The notes beneath the pieces were generated by a model. The model ran no database searches and was not told where the DNA came from. It saw only the letters and a program-made list of their open reading frames with translations. Below are positions 22,280-31,714 of a DNA stretch of 64,000 nt, in pieces. Within the stretch, counting starts at the first letter, position 1, and each line of letters begins with the position of its first letter. The position numbers and the translations under genes were made by a program. Location of the stretch: the NCBI GenBank assembly GCA_035079385.1, contig JAVHKY010000058.1, positions 806,001-870,000 of the forward strand. The letters are read 5' to 3'. Source of the stretch: Aspidiotus rigidus (taxonomy: Eukaryota > Arthropoda > Insecta > Hemiptera > Diaspididae).

Positions 22280-23490
22280 AACGCTTCAAACAGAAGACCC
22301 CTACCTCTCTCCTCTAAAGTTCTATTTACCTGTCCCACAAGTCCTTGGTGTTCTGGTGTTCCTGACATTAAGAGCCAATATCCTCGAATACTGTTCCATA
22401 TTTTTTAAGTACTGTTTCGACATCGCAATTCCTAAATTCTAAACCATTATCTGATCTTAGAGTACTAAACTGACCAGGGCTAGAAAATTTCGATTGTAAG
22501 AAGCGAAATGCCTCATCCAAACATCCACTGACTAATTCACCCGATTTCGCTTTCAGAAGAAAAACCTGAAGAAACCGTGTAAAATCATCGATAACATTAA
22601 GAATATACGTATTCCTGCCATCGAACGTTACTGGTGTGATTGGCCCAATCAAGTCTGTGTGTTTTACTTTGTAAGGTCGTGCGAAGCTCGATCTCTATCT
22701 TTCTTAAACGATTTTCTCACCATTTTCGATTGTGCACATACTTTACAAGTGTGTACGTTCGCTTTACAGTTGATTCGACCAACACCAATAGTAGTTTTCG
22801 CTAATCTATTCAATACAGAAGACGAAACATGTCCTAATCGTGGATGCCAAAGATCCCCCTCCTGTGAGGACAACTCTGACTTATTCTTTTTCGAAATCAA
22901 ACATTTATTCCTTCGTCTATTCGTCTTCGTATTAGTGATCGAATTTACCTGAGTTCGACATACAAATACATTCGTTCCTATTTCCTTAAGTTGAGTTTCA
23001 GAAGTTGATTTCTGTCCAGTCACATAGTATTCTCAAGTTGAGAAACGTTTTTGTTATCAATTAAAAATGTTTGTAAGAAATACATACCTTGAAAAACAGT
23101 TACCCTAGCTATCGCACGTTTAAGTTTTCGAGCTATTATCGTCAACCCAGATTGTTTTCGCAAAATAAAAAGCGTCGATTTAAAATTCTCAAGCAAGTTT
23201 TGTACGCTAATGATAGGTTTACTTATTTCTTTAACAAATTGTACTTTCTTTAAAGTAATTATCGATTTAATTTTTCCATATAGCTGACTAGTATGGGTAG
23301 ATCACCCTCACCAGTAGCCTCCACTACTCCATCATCTGCTGTTACAACTTTCTGACTTATTTTATACAATACATAATTAAATAGGAATGTTTTATCATTA
23401 AGTAGGCCTACATGTCGATTCGCACAAAAATCAAGATAAAAATCTACAGTAATCGAAAATAAATTATAGTTAAGATTACACATACTGTAG
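22280..23490 (-). pseudogene. Copia-type pol fragment: protease-like region to integrase (right)
   Basis: This is a longer piece of the same Copia family than in the left arm. From upstream on the minus strand it reads: a region with FYLDFCANRHVG where copia proteases have LDSGAS (catalytic DSG lost) and VVEATGEGDLPI (23259-23483); then SVQNLLENF; then the GAG-preintegrase finger with intact DLWHPRLGH..CKVCAQSK (22664-23023). The integrase core follows with HTDLIGPI and SDNGLEF, and the same stop and frameshift as the left copy. It ends at satellite B at about 22280. It is a dead element. Confidence 0.88.
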
Positions 23491-24307
23491 CGTCAAAATT
23501 ACAGGTGCCGGGGAAATCTGCCTCAAACACTGGACCAAGCCTAAAAAGGGGGTCTCGCCGTAAGAGGGAGAAAAATCCAGGGATGCCAGAACATTTTTTT
23601 TTAGTATGAGTCTAGAAATGCTCAAAACTAGGCCGAAAGAAATAAACTTGAGTAAATACGGGAAAAGCTCTGATCCAGTCTCTGAGAGAAAGTACAGAAG
23701 TCCCGGCGTAATAGTGGCTACAATACTTTGTATTTGCGCTTTCAGGTAAGGAAGAGTGCGCGTAATCAATAAAATTCCAACCCCTAGCTGAATTTAAATA
23801 GGGCATATTCAGCAGACCTAAAAACGGTAAAATAATGAATAAAACATAGAGTGAAGGGGGAAAAAAGAAGTAAATTTATTCGGTTATTCACGAATAAAGA
23901 ATAAAATCAATAAAACAAAATATAAAATGACAGTATGAGTAGTGTAGGCGGGTCTTTGGTACACTTTCCCTATGATAAAAATTCATTAAATTAACAAAAA
24001 ATAAACTCCAAAAAAAAATTACCGCACAAACGTTCCAAAAACATTCACACATCATTTTACTCGTTTCTCATACTTTTTTCAGAGAAAATCACCAATCTGG
24101 TATAAGAAAATAGACTTCTTAAAATTATAATTTTCCAGACTGCATATTTGTTCTGACTTGTATTTCAGACTTTTTTCAGAGAAAAATCACTGATCTGTCA
24201 TTTTCATCATATTTCGTTTTTTCAATTTTCTATCTTTTTTCCATAAAATAAATCTTCTCGTGAGAGCTACATCCATCACTCGTAAGAAAAAAAATCAGCA
24301 AAACCGG

Positions 24308-24365
24308 TGCCCTGTGCCAGGTATTATCTTTTCTTTTTCCATATTTTTTCCTGGCACAGAGCACT
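24308..24365. repeat. Inverted repeat (hairpin)
   Basis: GTGCCCTGTGCCAGG near 24308 pairs with CCTGGCACAGAGCAC ending near 24365 (14 of 15), with a loop of roughly 30 bases. It could be a MITE tip or chance. Confidence 0.55.
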
Positions 24366-24458
24366 CGGAAAATTCGCACACATATGCGATCGTTCATATG
24401 CATACGAATTTAAATTTTTTAAAGCTAATTTGATCTTAAATGTTCATACATGTTAACT

Positions 24459-24634
24459 GAGTGAAGGACTCCTTCACCCTGACGTCATGAGAAAAGGAGT
24501 GGCTAATTTGAATTTAAATTTTCATACAGTTCACTCTGACGTCTTCAGAAAAAGAGTGGCAAATTTGAACTGAAATTTTCATATATAATTATATTAACAG
24601 AGTGAAGGACTCCTTCACCGTGACGTCATGAGAA
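24459..24634 (+). repeat. Direct repeat carrying a palindrome and TGACGTCA
   Basis: A 35-bp segment at 24459-24493 recurs at 24600-24634 with one change. Each copy has the palindrome GTGAAGGACTCCTTCAC followed by TGACGTCA (24480-24487 and 24621-24628), the core of a cAMP-response/ATF element. A weaker partial copy lies between them (near 24534). Regulatory function is only suggested by the motif. Confidence 0.5.
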
Positions 24635-25113
24635 TACACAAAATTTTTTTTCTTTAAATACTTAGGCCTACCTGGGTTAAAGTTTTAGACTTCAATCAAG
24701 CAAAAAGGAAAAAAAAAAAAGGTTGTTGGAATTTACGACTGATTTACAAATGGATTTCATTGGTGTACAAACGACTGGCTGAAAATCGAACATTAACTTT
24801 CGAGTTCATGCTAGAACTTAGATTTGTGCAATTTAACACCCTTGGACGTGAATTTTAATGAATTAGAGTGATTCAAATTCCATTTTGCATGGCATATTAT
24901 CTTGGAGAACTTCTATGAAATAAAAATGAGCGTATATCTTCTAATACGTTGGAGAGTGGAATTTAAAAAGAAACAAAGCCCTACTTCAATTTGATGAAGT
25001 TATTCGCGTTTACGTCATACTATCGATATTATCGTCAATCATCGTTAATTCAAGATTCGATACTTTCCAAGTCTTTTAATTAAAAAACTATTTTCTCTCT
25101 GATGTACTTCAAT

Positions 25114-25635
25114 ATGCGGGGAAAAAATAATGTTTTGGAAATCGTAGAAACCAGTATCAAACAAGAACCTTGCGTTAAGAACGAAGAGCTAATATTTCGT
25201 TTATTAAAAGTATCTGCGGATCATGATAATAAGGTGTTATTTGTTACGAAATAATTTATCAGTGCTCGTAATTTTTCATGATTCTTCGGAAATTTCGTAT
25301 GACGAAAGTTGTGTACATCTTCGTTGAAAGTATATATCCATCTCAATCTTACCTACGGTATGTTTTTTCATAGTAGGTATTCGTGCTGAATAGAGGAATA
25401 ATCTTGATTCTGAGGACAACGTAAATTTAATATTTTCTTTCAAATTTTCACCCAAATTTAGTTTTGAATGATAACATATGCCTATCTCCTTGATTTGTAG
25501 CAGGACTCAAGAAAATCAATTCGGAATATGAATAAAGTCGAGGATTCGAATCCTAACAACTTTTCATACAATTTCGTTCAATCAAATAATCATTTCTTGT
25601 TGCCATTCCAGAACATCGTCTCTGAGAAAAATTAA
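25114..25635 (+). CDS. Tentative two-exon small gene of unknown function
   Basis: An ATG at 25114 opens 46 codons to a TAA at 25252-25254, with protein-like composition including SIKQEPC (an IKxE sumoylation-type motif). If spliced at AAG|GTGTTA (exon end 25233) to the good acceptor CTTGATTTGTAG (exon start 25501), the frame is kept. It then reads QDSRKSIRNMNKVEDSN to a stop at 25633-25635, giving 84 residues. The donor is weak, the product short, and no family is recognised. Unspliced, it is a 46-codon frame. It lies tail-to-tail with the minus-strand gene ending at 26080. Confidence 0.3.
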
Positions 25636-26079
25636 ACAAAATAATCGGGAAAAAAACAAGACAGGTAGGCACACGAATAGAAAAGAAGACGCATAATTCA
25701 TTTACGATATCGAAGAGGATAAATTGTCCATAAAAATAATATTCCTATTCATTCTATTTGTTGATAATTTATTCATGCTGAAAAGTACGTAATTTAATTT
25801 GAGCGCAATTTTCTTCTAGTAAAATCATTATTTTTTGAAAAAAGAATATACCTTCGGAATTTAACAATTTCTCCTTCAGGAATTTGAAAAGAGTGTATAT
25901 TCTAATGGTTCGTTAAGATTTTCTAACTGAAGAGGAACCAATATGCCTGTAATTTAAATTACGTTTTATATTTGCAATACTTATTATAATTATCATAAAA
26001 ATATTGTGTAGACCATTGACTACAACTTTTCTGGATCGACTAATGAAATTCGTTAATTATATCGTATTTTTGCAGTCTC
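25636..26079. other. Intergenic AT-rich DNA
   Basis: Lies between two convergent candidate genes. No canonical AATAAA is clear for either. Confidence 0.35.
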
Positions 26080-26837
26080 CTACAGACTCCATTGTCGCCG
26101 CAATGGAATGGGGACCTTGAGAAGGATGACCAAAGTTTGACACATAGCTTCCTTCAATTCATAATCGATGGCCGGCAAATCAAATAGGGTAAGGACTGTA
26201 TTTATGTAATCCTTAAAAGATCTGAATTTCTGATACGTAATGCCACCTAGAAAAATATGTAGCTTATTGCCAATTCTAATAGAATATAAATATGTACTAT
26301 TTAGGACATATCAACTGGCATACCATCCAAAATTTTATCTAATTCTTCTTCATTCATCAAATCAATGTTTCCACGGGTTATAGTGTTGCTATCACGAATT
26401 GCTCCTTCATCGCTAGTATCGGAATCATCGGTTGAAACCGGCGAATTTGGAAAATTGATATTAGGCGAAACGCTGCGAATTTTTTCCTTCCTGCATAAAG
26501 AATTCAGTAGTTGAATGAAATGCTCATGTCGAGTACTTACTGAATGAACTTACATTTTATCGATCACCAAACGTATCTCTTCAATGTCCGTATTTGACAA
26601 TACTAAATCTAGGTTGTTCGCTTCACTTGAAAGTAATGAACCGCTTTCTTTAAAGGAATCGAGGTAGGACACCAAATTTGCACGCAATAAATTCAAATCG
26701 AACGGCATCGTTCTTCGACGTAATAAATTTTGTAATAAATTTTTTCTTAAGCTTGAACACGACTTCTTGCGAACGTGAAAAGTTTTTTTCATCTTATTAT
26801 CTGTAGGTATAATGTGAGTCATGATTTCGACCAATTC
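26080..26837 (-). CDS. Spliced gene of unknown function, exons 2-4
   Basis: Built from splice sites and frame. Exon 26837-26554 ends at AAAAT|GTAAGTT, a consensus donor. The 63-nt intron ends TTTATGCAG. Exon 26490-26324 ends GGATG|GTATGC. A 77-nt intron ends ATTTTTCTAG. Exon 26246-26080 ends TAG. From the ATG at 26822 the exons sum to 603 nt (200 residues) with phase kept at both joins. Reading through the second intron instead gives a stop at 26301-26303. The N-terminus is basic (RKKSCSSLRKNLLQNLLRRR) and a helical segment follows. Then come a Ser/Asp-rich acidic linker (STDDSDTSDEG) and a C-terminal helical part, in which the last exon contributes YQKFRSFKDYINTVLTLFDL and LLKVPIPLRRQWSL. 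I do not recognise the family. An upstream exon at 32121-32053 fits in phase to the acceptor at 26838. The short introns and clean frame make a real host gene likely. Confidence 0.65.
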
Positions 26838-27024
26838 CTAAAAGGTTCTATTTCTTGACAGAACTTGAAAAAAGTACAGAACAAAAGAAAAGAGATTTAT
26901 CTGGATTTATCTTTTCGAACCATGCAAACAACAACAAATTCAACAATCGTAGTATTCGGACTTCATAGAGTGAACGCGGTCGTGTGATTTCACAGGATTT
27001 CACGCAAATCGCCGTAATCGTTAG

Positions 27025-27061
27025 AAAATTGATAACACATTTTTGTTTACTTTCGTTTTGG
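27025..27061. repeat. 37-bp terminal inverted repeat, left (outer MITE)
   Basis: Exact reverse complement of 31678-31714 (contains CACATTTTTGTTTACTTTCG). Similarity continues imperfectly outward (GTAATCG). Without the later insertion the element would be about 250-270 bp. Confidence 0.85.
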
Positions 27062-27075
27062 TAGGAAGCAGAGCA

Positions 27076-27325
27076 TTGCAGCCAGCCAAAAGCTGAAAGC
27101 TAAAGCCGAAAGCCAGCTGTATTATTCATGTTGCAGCCGAAAAATTCAGCTTCGGCTTACGGCTGAAGCTGATGACCTTCAAAAATTTGGATTCGGCTTA
27201 CGGCTTATGGCTGATCAGAAAAATTCGGCTGGCTTTCGGCTGACTTATGGCTGGCTGATCACTGATTTTTTGGCGGGATTTCAGCTGATTTTCGGCTGGT
27301 TTTTGGCTGGCTGATGATTTTGTTG
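27076..27325. repeat. AGCCGAAAGCC-type short repeats, left
   Basis: Degenerate 7-11 bp words (GCCGAAAGCC, GGCTTTCGGCT, GGCTTACGGCT) are packed in both orientations, so the strand folds back on itself in many registers. The same kind of sequence is at 31105-31495. The phrase GTATTATTCATG occurs at 27119 and again after 31258, suggesting a second insertion inside this repeat with a 12-bp duplication. Confidence 0.7.
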
Positions 27326-27525
27326 TCGGTTTGTTGCAACCAGGGAATGAAAAACGTAACAAAAATATGAATCTGTGTTCTGTGGATTGAGTGACAAACT
27401 GACAAACGAGGCAGAAAGCCGAAAACATGGTAAGCCAGACTGCTTCTGAGGGAAGCGTGTAAGTTTGAGGTTTGAGCATCAAAATTTTCGAGATCAATTC
27501 ATTGAATTCAATTCACATATGAAAA
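27326..27525. other. Unassigned segment within the nested element
   Basis: No recognised feature. The minus-strand frame 27198-27497 is made by the AGCC repeats and this segment and is not a gene. Confidence 0.35.
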
Positions 27526-27852
27526 ATTACGGCTTCCTTAACGAAGTTAAACGAGGAACGCAGGGAACCTGTTTTATGATTGGAATGAGATTTGGTATTG
27601 AAAATTCAAGGAAACTTATATCTGGAGGAAGGTAGTGAAAAGAAGGTTTAGACCAATATAATATAGTTGGATAAATCAGGTTTCTTGTTAAAATTTTCAC
27701 TCTTGAGCTATACATGATAGGAGGGGAATTTGGAAAAATTTCGACTCTCGAGCTATATTTGGATTAGTTGGTCTGTCTCTCTCCTATTATATAGCTCGAG
27801 AGTCGAAATTTTAACAGGGAACCTGTTTTATGGGGGGCTATTTGAGAAATCT

Positions 27853-27908
27853 GCCGTCCGCCGTCCGCCGTGCGCCGTGCGCCGTGCGCCGTGCGCCGTG
27901 CGCCGTCC
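27853..27908 (+). repeat. 7-bp tandem repeat (GCCGTCC/GCCGTGC)
   Basis: About eight head-to-tail copies of GCCGTSC. The inverted counterpart lies at 30011-30042 with fewer copies. It is much more GC-rich than its surroundings. Confidence 0.85.
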
Positions 27909-27909
27909 A

Positions 27910-29345
27910 GCGAAAAACTTAGAAAAATTGCGACCCTCGAGCCATATATAATAGGAGAGGGACTTAGAAAAATTTCGACTCTCGAACTATATATGATAGG
28001 AGGGGGACTTAGAAAAAATTTCGACTCTCGAGCTATATATGATAGGAGGGGGACTTAGAAAAAATTTCGACTCTCGAGCTATATATGATAGGAGGGGGAC
28101 TTAGAAAAATTTCGACTCTCGAGCCATATGTGATAGGAGGGGGACTTAGAAAAATTTCGACTCTCGAGCTATAGATGATAGAAGGGGGACTTAGAAAAAT
28201 TTCGATCCTCGAGCCATATATGATAGGAGAGGGACTTAGAAAAATTTCGACTCTCGAGCTATAGATGATAGAAGGGGGACTTAGAAAAATAGCGACCCTC
28301 GAGCCATATATAATAGGAGAGGGACTTAGAAAAATTTCGACTCTCGAACTATATATGATAGGAGGGGGACTTAGAAAAAATTTCGACTCTCGAGCTATAT
28401 ATGATAGGAGGGGGACTTGGAGAAATTTCGACTCTCGAGCTATAGATGATAGAAGGGGGACTTAGAAAAATTTCGATCCTCGAGCCATATATGATAGGAG
28501 AGGGACTTGGAAAAATTTCGACCCTTGAGCTATAGATGATAGAAGGGGGACTTAGAAAAATTCCGACTCTCGAGCTATATAATAGGAGAGAGACTTGGAA
28601 CAATTTTCTATATATGATAGGAGGGGAGACTTGAAAAATTTCGACTCTCGAGCTATATATGATAGAAGGGGGACTTAGAAAAATTTCGATCCTCCAGCCA
28701 TATATGATAGGAGAGGGACATAGAAAAATTTCGACTCTCGAGCTATAGATGATAGAAGGGGGACTTAGAAAAATTTCGATCCTCGAGCCATATATGATAG
28801 GAGAGGGACTTAGAAAAATTTTGACTCTCGAGCTATAGATGATAGTAGGGGGACTTAGAAAAATTTCGATCCTCGAGCCATATATGATAGGAGAGGGACT
28901 TAGAAAAATTTTGACTCTCGAGCTATATATGATAGAAGCGGGACTTAGAAAAATTTCGACTCTCGTGCTATATGACAGGAGAGGGACTTCGAAAATTTTC
29001 GAATCTCGAGCTATATAATAGGAGAGAGACTTGGAAAAATTTTCTATATATGATAGGAGGGGAGACTTGAAAAATTTCGACTCTCGAGCTATATATGATA
29101 AGAGGGGGACTTGGAAGAATTTCGACTCTTGAGCTATATATGATAAAAGGGGGACTTGGAAAAATTTCGACTTTCGAGCCATATATGATAGGAGGGGGAC
29201 TTAGAAAAATTTCGACTCTCGAGCTATAGATGATAGAAGGGGGACTTAGAAAAATTTCGATCCTCGAGCCATATATGATAGGAGAGGGACCTAGAAAAAT
29301 TTCGACTCTCGAGCTATATAATAGGAGAGAGACAGACCAACTAAT
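27910..29345 (+). repeat. 45-bp minisatellite, plus-oriented block
   Basis: About 31 units of the form CTTAGAAAAATTTCGACTCT, then CGAGCTATATATGATAGGAG, then GGGGA. Variants alternate (GATCCTCGAGCCATATA and GACTCTCGAGCTATAGA types), so there is some higher-order pairing. Because 45 is a multiple of three, long open frames result, such as the 277-codon minus-strand frame 28349-29182 with a 15-residue repeat (SRVEIFLSPPSIIYS). I regard that as a by-product. Confidence 0.9.
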
Positions 29346-30000
29346 CCAAATATAGCTCGAGAGTCGAAATTTTTCCAAATCCCCCTCCTATCATGTATAG
29401 CTCAAGAGTGAAAATTTTAACAAGAAACCTGATTTATCCAACTATATTATATTGGTCTAAACCTTCTTTTCACTACCTTCCTCCAGATATAAGTTTCCTT
29501 GAATTTTCAATACCAAATCTCATTCCAATCATAAAACAGGTTCCCTGCGTTCCTCGTTTAACTTCGTTAAGGAAGCCGTAATTTTTTCTAAGTCCCTCTC
29601 CTATCATATATGGCTCGAGGATCGAAATTTTTCTAAGTCCTCCTTCTATCATCTATAGCTCGAGAGTCAAAATTTTTCCAAGTCCCTCTCCTATCATATA
29701 TGGCTCGAGGATCGAAATTTTTCCAAGTCCCCCTTCTATCATCTATAGCTCGAGAGTCGAAATTTTTTCTAAGTCCCCCTCCTATCATATATAGCTCGAG
29801 AGTCGAAATTTTTCCAAGTCCCTCTCCTATCATATATGGTTCGAGAGTCGAAATTTTTCTAAGTTCCCCTCCTATCATCTATAGCTCGACAGTCGAAATT
29901 TTTTCTAAGTCCCCCTCCTATCATATATAGTTCGAGAGTCGAAATTTTTTCAAGTCCCTCTCCTATTATATATGGCACGAGGGTCGCAATTTTTCGAAGT
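29345..30000 (-). repeat. 45-bp minisatellite, inverted block
   Basis: The same unit in opposite orientation (TATATAGCTCGAGAGTCGAA, TTTTTCTAAGTCCCCCTCC), interrupted by the unique arm 29380-29582. It pairs with the plus block to form a large potential hairpin. Confidence 0.88.
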
Positions 30001-30204
30001 TTTTCGCTGGACGGCGCACGGCGGACGGCGGACGGCAGATTTCTCAAATAGCCCCCCATAAAACAGGTTCCCTGTTAAAAATGAGTTTGGAATTGGAAGT
30101 GGCACAAGTTATTCTTTCTCCCGATCAATATGATTTTAATCTGGTTGTCGATTCTTCATGACGACCCATTTTGAAAATCGCCGGGGCCCGGGAATACACA
30201 CAAC

Positions 30205-30940
30205 AGAAGCACGCAACAGACGAGAGGATGTGCGAAGTACTAATCGAAAGTCTCCTCGTGCCTTATCAATTCGTTTCGTTCGCCGTATGTCATACTCGGA
30301 GTAAGAGGCGAGTAAGAGTGACGCCGCAGGACTTTGAAATATTTTCGTACTTCTTGGACTTGGAAATATTTTCAACTGTTGGACTTGGAATTATTTTCCA
30401 ATGGGGGGAGGGGGGAGTTTGAAGTATTTTCATAAATGGACTTGTAAAATTTTTCAAGTGTTGGACTTGGAATTATTTTCCAATTGTTGGACTTTAAAAT
30501 ATTTTCATACTTTTTGTTTCTAAGTCCAAGAATTGAAAATGAAAAATTTCACACATATATGAAAATATTTCAAAGTCCCACAATTTGAAAATAATTTCAA
30601 GTTCGACAGTTGAAAATAATTCTAAGTCCCATAATTTGAAAATATTTCAAAATCCAACAATTGGAAAATGATTCCAAGTCCCACAGTTGAAAATATTTCA
30701 AAGTCCAACAATTGGAAAATAATTCCAAGTCCAACAGTTGAAAATATTTATAAGTCCAAGAATTCAAAATGAAAAATTTCAAGTCCTAGAAGTACGAAAA
30801 TATTTGAAAGTCCCGCGGCATCACTCTTACTAACCTCTTACTCCAAGTATGGCATACGGCAAACGAAATGAATTGATAAGGCACGAGGAGACTTTCGATT
30901 AATACTTCGCACACCCTCTCGTCGCAACAGAGTGCAGACA
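30205..30940. mobile_element. Second, smaller foldback element
   Basis: Arms 30205-30365 and 30778-30940 are about 90% reverse-complementary (shared words include GTCTCCTCGTGCCTTATCAA and GTGTGCGAAG-like sequence). Inside, a 28-30 bp minisatellite (GTTGGACTTGGAATTATTTTC) runs plus to about 30515, then minus (AAGTCCAACAATTGGAAAAT). It has the same architecture as the larger foldback but unrelated sequence. The lysine/phenylalanine-type frames in it are not genes. Confidence 0.75.
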
Positions 30941-31104
30941 ATATGTCAAAAACACGATTAATATTTAATAGTACTAGTTATAACAGGCAGACTCTGATAA
31001 CAGGGATCACCAGTTCAGATCGATACTGCTAGCCTGCTATACAGATTACAGCCTACAAGATCGAGAACTGCATGTCACACGTCATGTCATTTCGCGCGTA
31101 TGAG
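30941..31104. other. Unassigned segment within the nested element
   Basis: Nothing recognised. Confidence 0.3.
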
Positions 31105-31495
31105 AAAAAAGCCGAAAATCAGCCGAAAAAATTCGGCTGAATTTGGCTTTCGGCTTCCAAGAGTAAACATAAAGCTGGCTTTCGGCTTTCGGCTTAATGG
31201 CCGGGAATTTGGCTGAATTCGGCTTTTGGCTTTTGGCTTTCGGCTGGCTGCAATACTCTGGTATTATTCATGTTTTTTCCAAGCTGAAATCCAAAGCCGA
31301 AGCTATATTTTTCAAGGTCGTAAGTTCAAGTCAAAAGCCGGAGTGTTTCATCAAAACAGCCGAAAGCTAGAGCCAAAAGCCGAAAGTCAGCTGTATTTTT
31401 TAGGTATTTCCAAAGCCAAAAGCCAAAGCCAAAGTTGTATTTTTCAAGGTTCTAAGTTTAAGCTGAAAGTCTAAGCTGTATGATACGGCTGCAAT
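31105..31495. repeat. AGCCGAAAGCC-type short repeats, right
   Basis: GGCTTTCGGCT and AGCCGAAAGCC words in both orientations, mirroring 27076-27325. It includes an internal terminus GGCTGGCTGCAATACTCTG ending near 31258, then GTATTATTCATG. The plus frame 31226-31474 is spurious. Confidence 0.7.
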
Positions 31496-31677
31496 GCTTT
31501 GGTAGGAAGTTTTCTATACTTGCATATGGGGAATAAGTGGTTTTCAAGTTTTACTCAAAAATGAAAGAGTTTCATGAAAAATTGCCAAGAACAAAAGTTG
31601 TAGCCGTTGAAATGTTCTTTTAGAAATGATCACCGTGAATTTTTCAAAATAGAGGTGTTTTACATGTAATATCGCCG

Positions 31678-31714
31678 CCAAAACGAAAGTAAACAAAAAT
31701 GTGTTATCAATTTT
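31678..31714. repeat. 37-bp terminal inverted repeat, right (outer MITE)
   Basis: Exact reverse complement of 27025-27061. Confidence 0.85.

Larger units (their letters stand above)
21489..22909 (-). repeat. Inverted duplication, right arm
   Basis: Reverse complement of 16260-17680. It contains partial Copia RNase H (21489-21704), satellite A (21705 to about 22010), satellite B (about 22011-22279) and Copia integrase (from 22280). The break at 21489 joins Copia directly to a satellite A monomer. Confidence 0.93.
23491..25113. other. Non-coding region with small palindromes
   Basis: No gene recognised. 23491-23800 is less AT-rich and unassigned. The hairpin and the repeated palindromic segment are listed separately. 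Confidence 0.4.
27526..30078. mobile_element. Foldback-type element made of inverted minisatellite
   Basis: Two pairs of long inverted arms: 27526-27811 with 29297-29582 (sums 57108) and 27811-27910 with about 29980-30078 (sums about 57889). Between and within them a 45-46 bp minisatellite runs in plus orientation to 29345, then in minus orientation to 30000. Long terminal repeats built of short tandem repeats are the hallmark of foldback (FB/Galileo-like) transposons. The two axes do not coincide, so the element has been rearranged. No transposase. Confidence 0.65.
27069..31501. mobile_element. hAT-like non-autonomous element (with nested insertions)
   Basis: The left end is CAGAGCATTGCAGCC; the right end, inverted, is CAAAGCATTGCAGCC (14 of 15). 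An 8-bp direct repeat GTAGGAAG lies outside both ends (27061-27068 and 31502-31509). An 8-bp duplication and CA-G termini are hallmarks of hAT transposons. No transposase is present. The terminal few hundred bases are filled with variants of AGCCGAAAGCC in both orientations. It sits inside the outer MITE and contains further elements. Confidence 0.75.

Noticed and set aside
16260..22909. Intact Copia element with LTRs
   Set aside because: No LTR pair, primer-binding site or polypurine tract was seen. Only broken pol pieces separated by satellite are present.
23476..23806. Minus-strand frames upstream of the right Copia fragment
   Set aside because: Two overlapping frames without Copia gag motifs. 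They do not continue the pol frame.
28349..29182. 277-codon repeat protein on minus strand
   Set aside because: It arises because the 45-bp minisatellite unit is a multiple of three. Similar frames are open on the other strand, and there is no start or promoter evidence.
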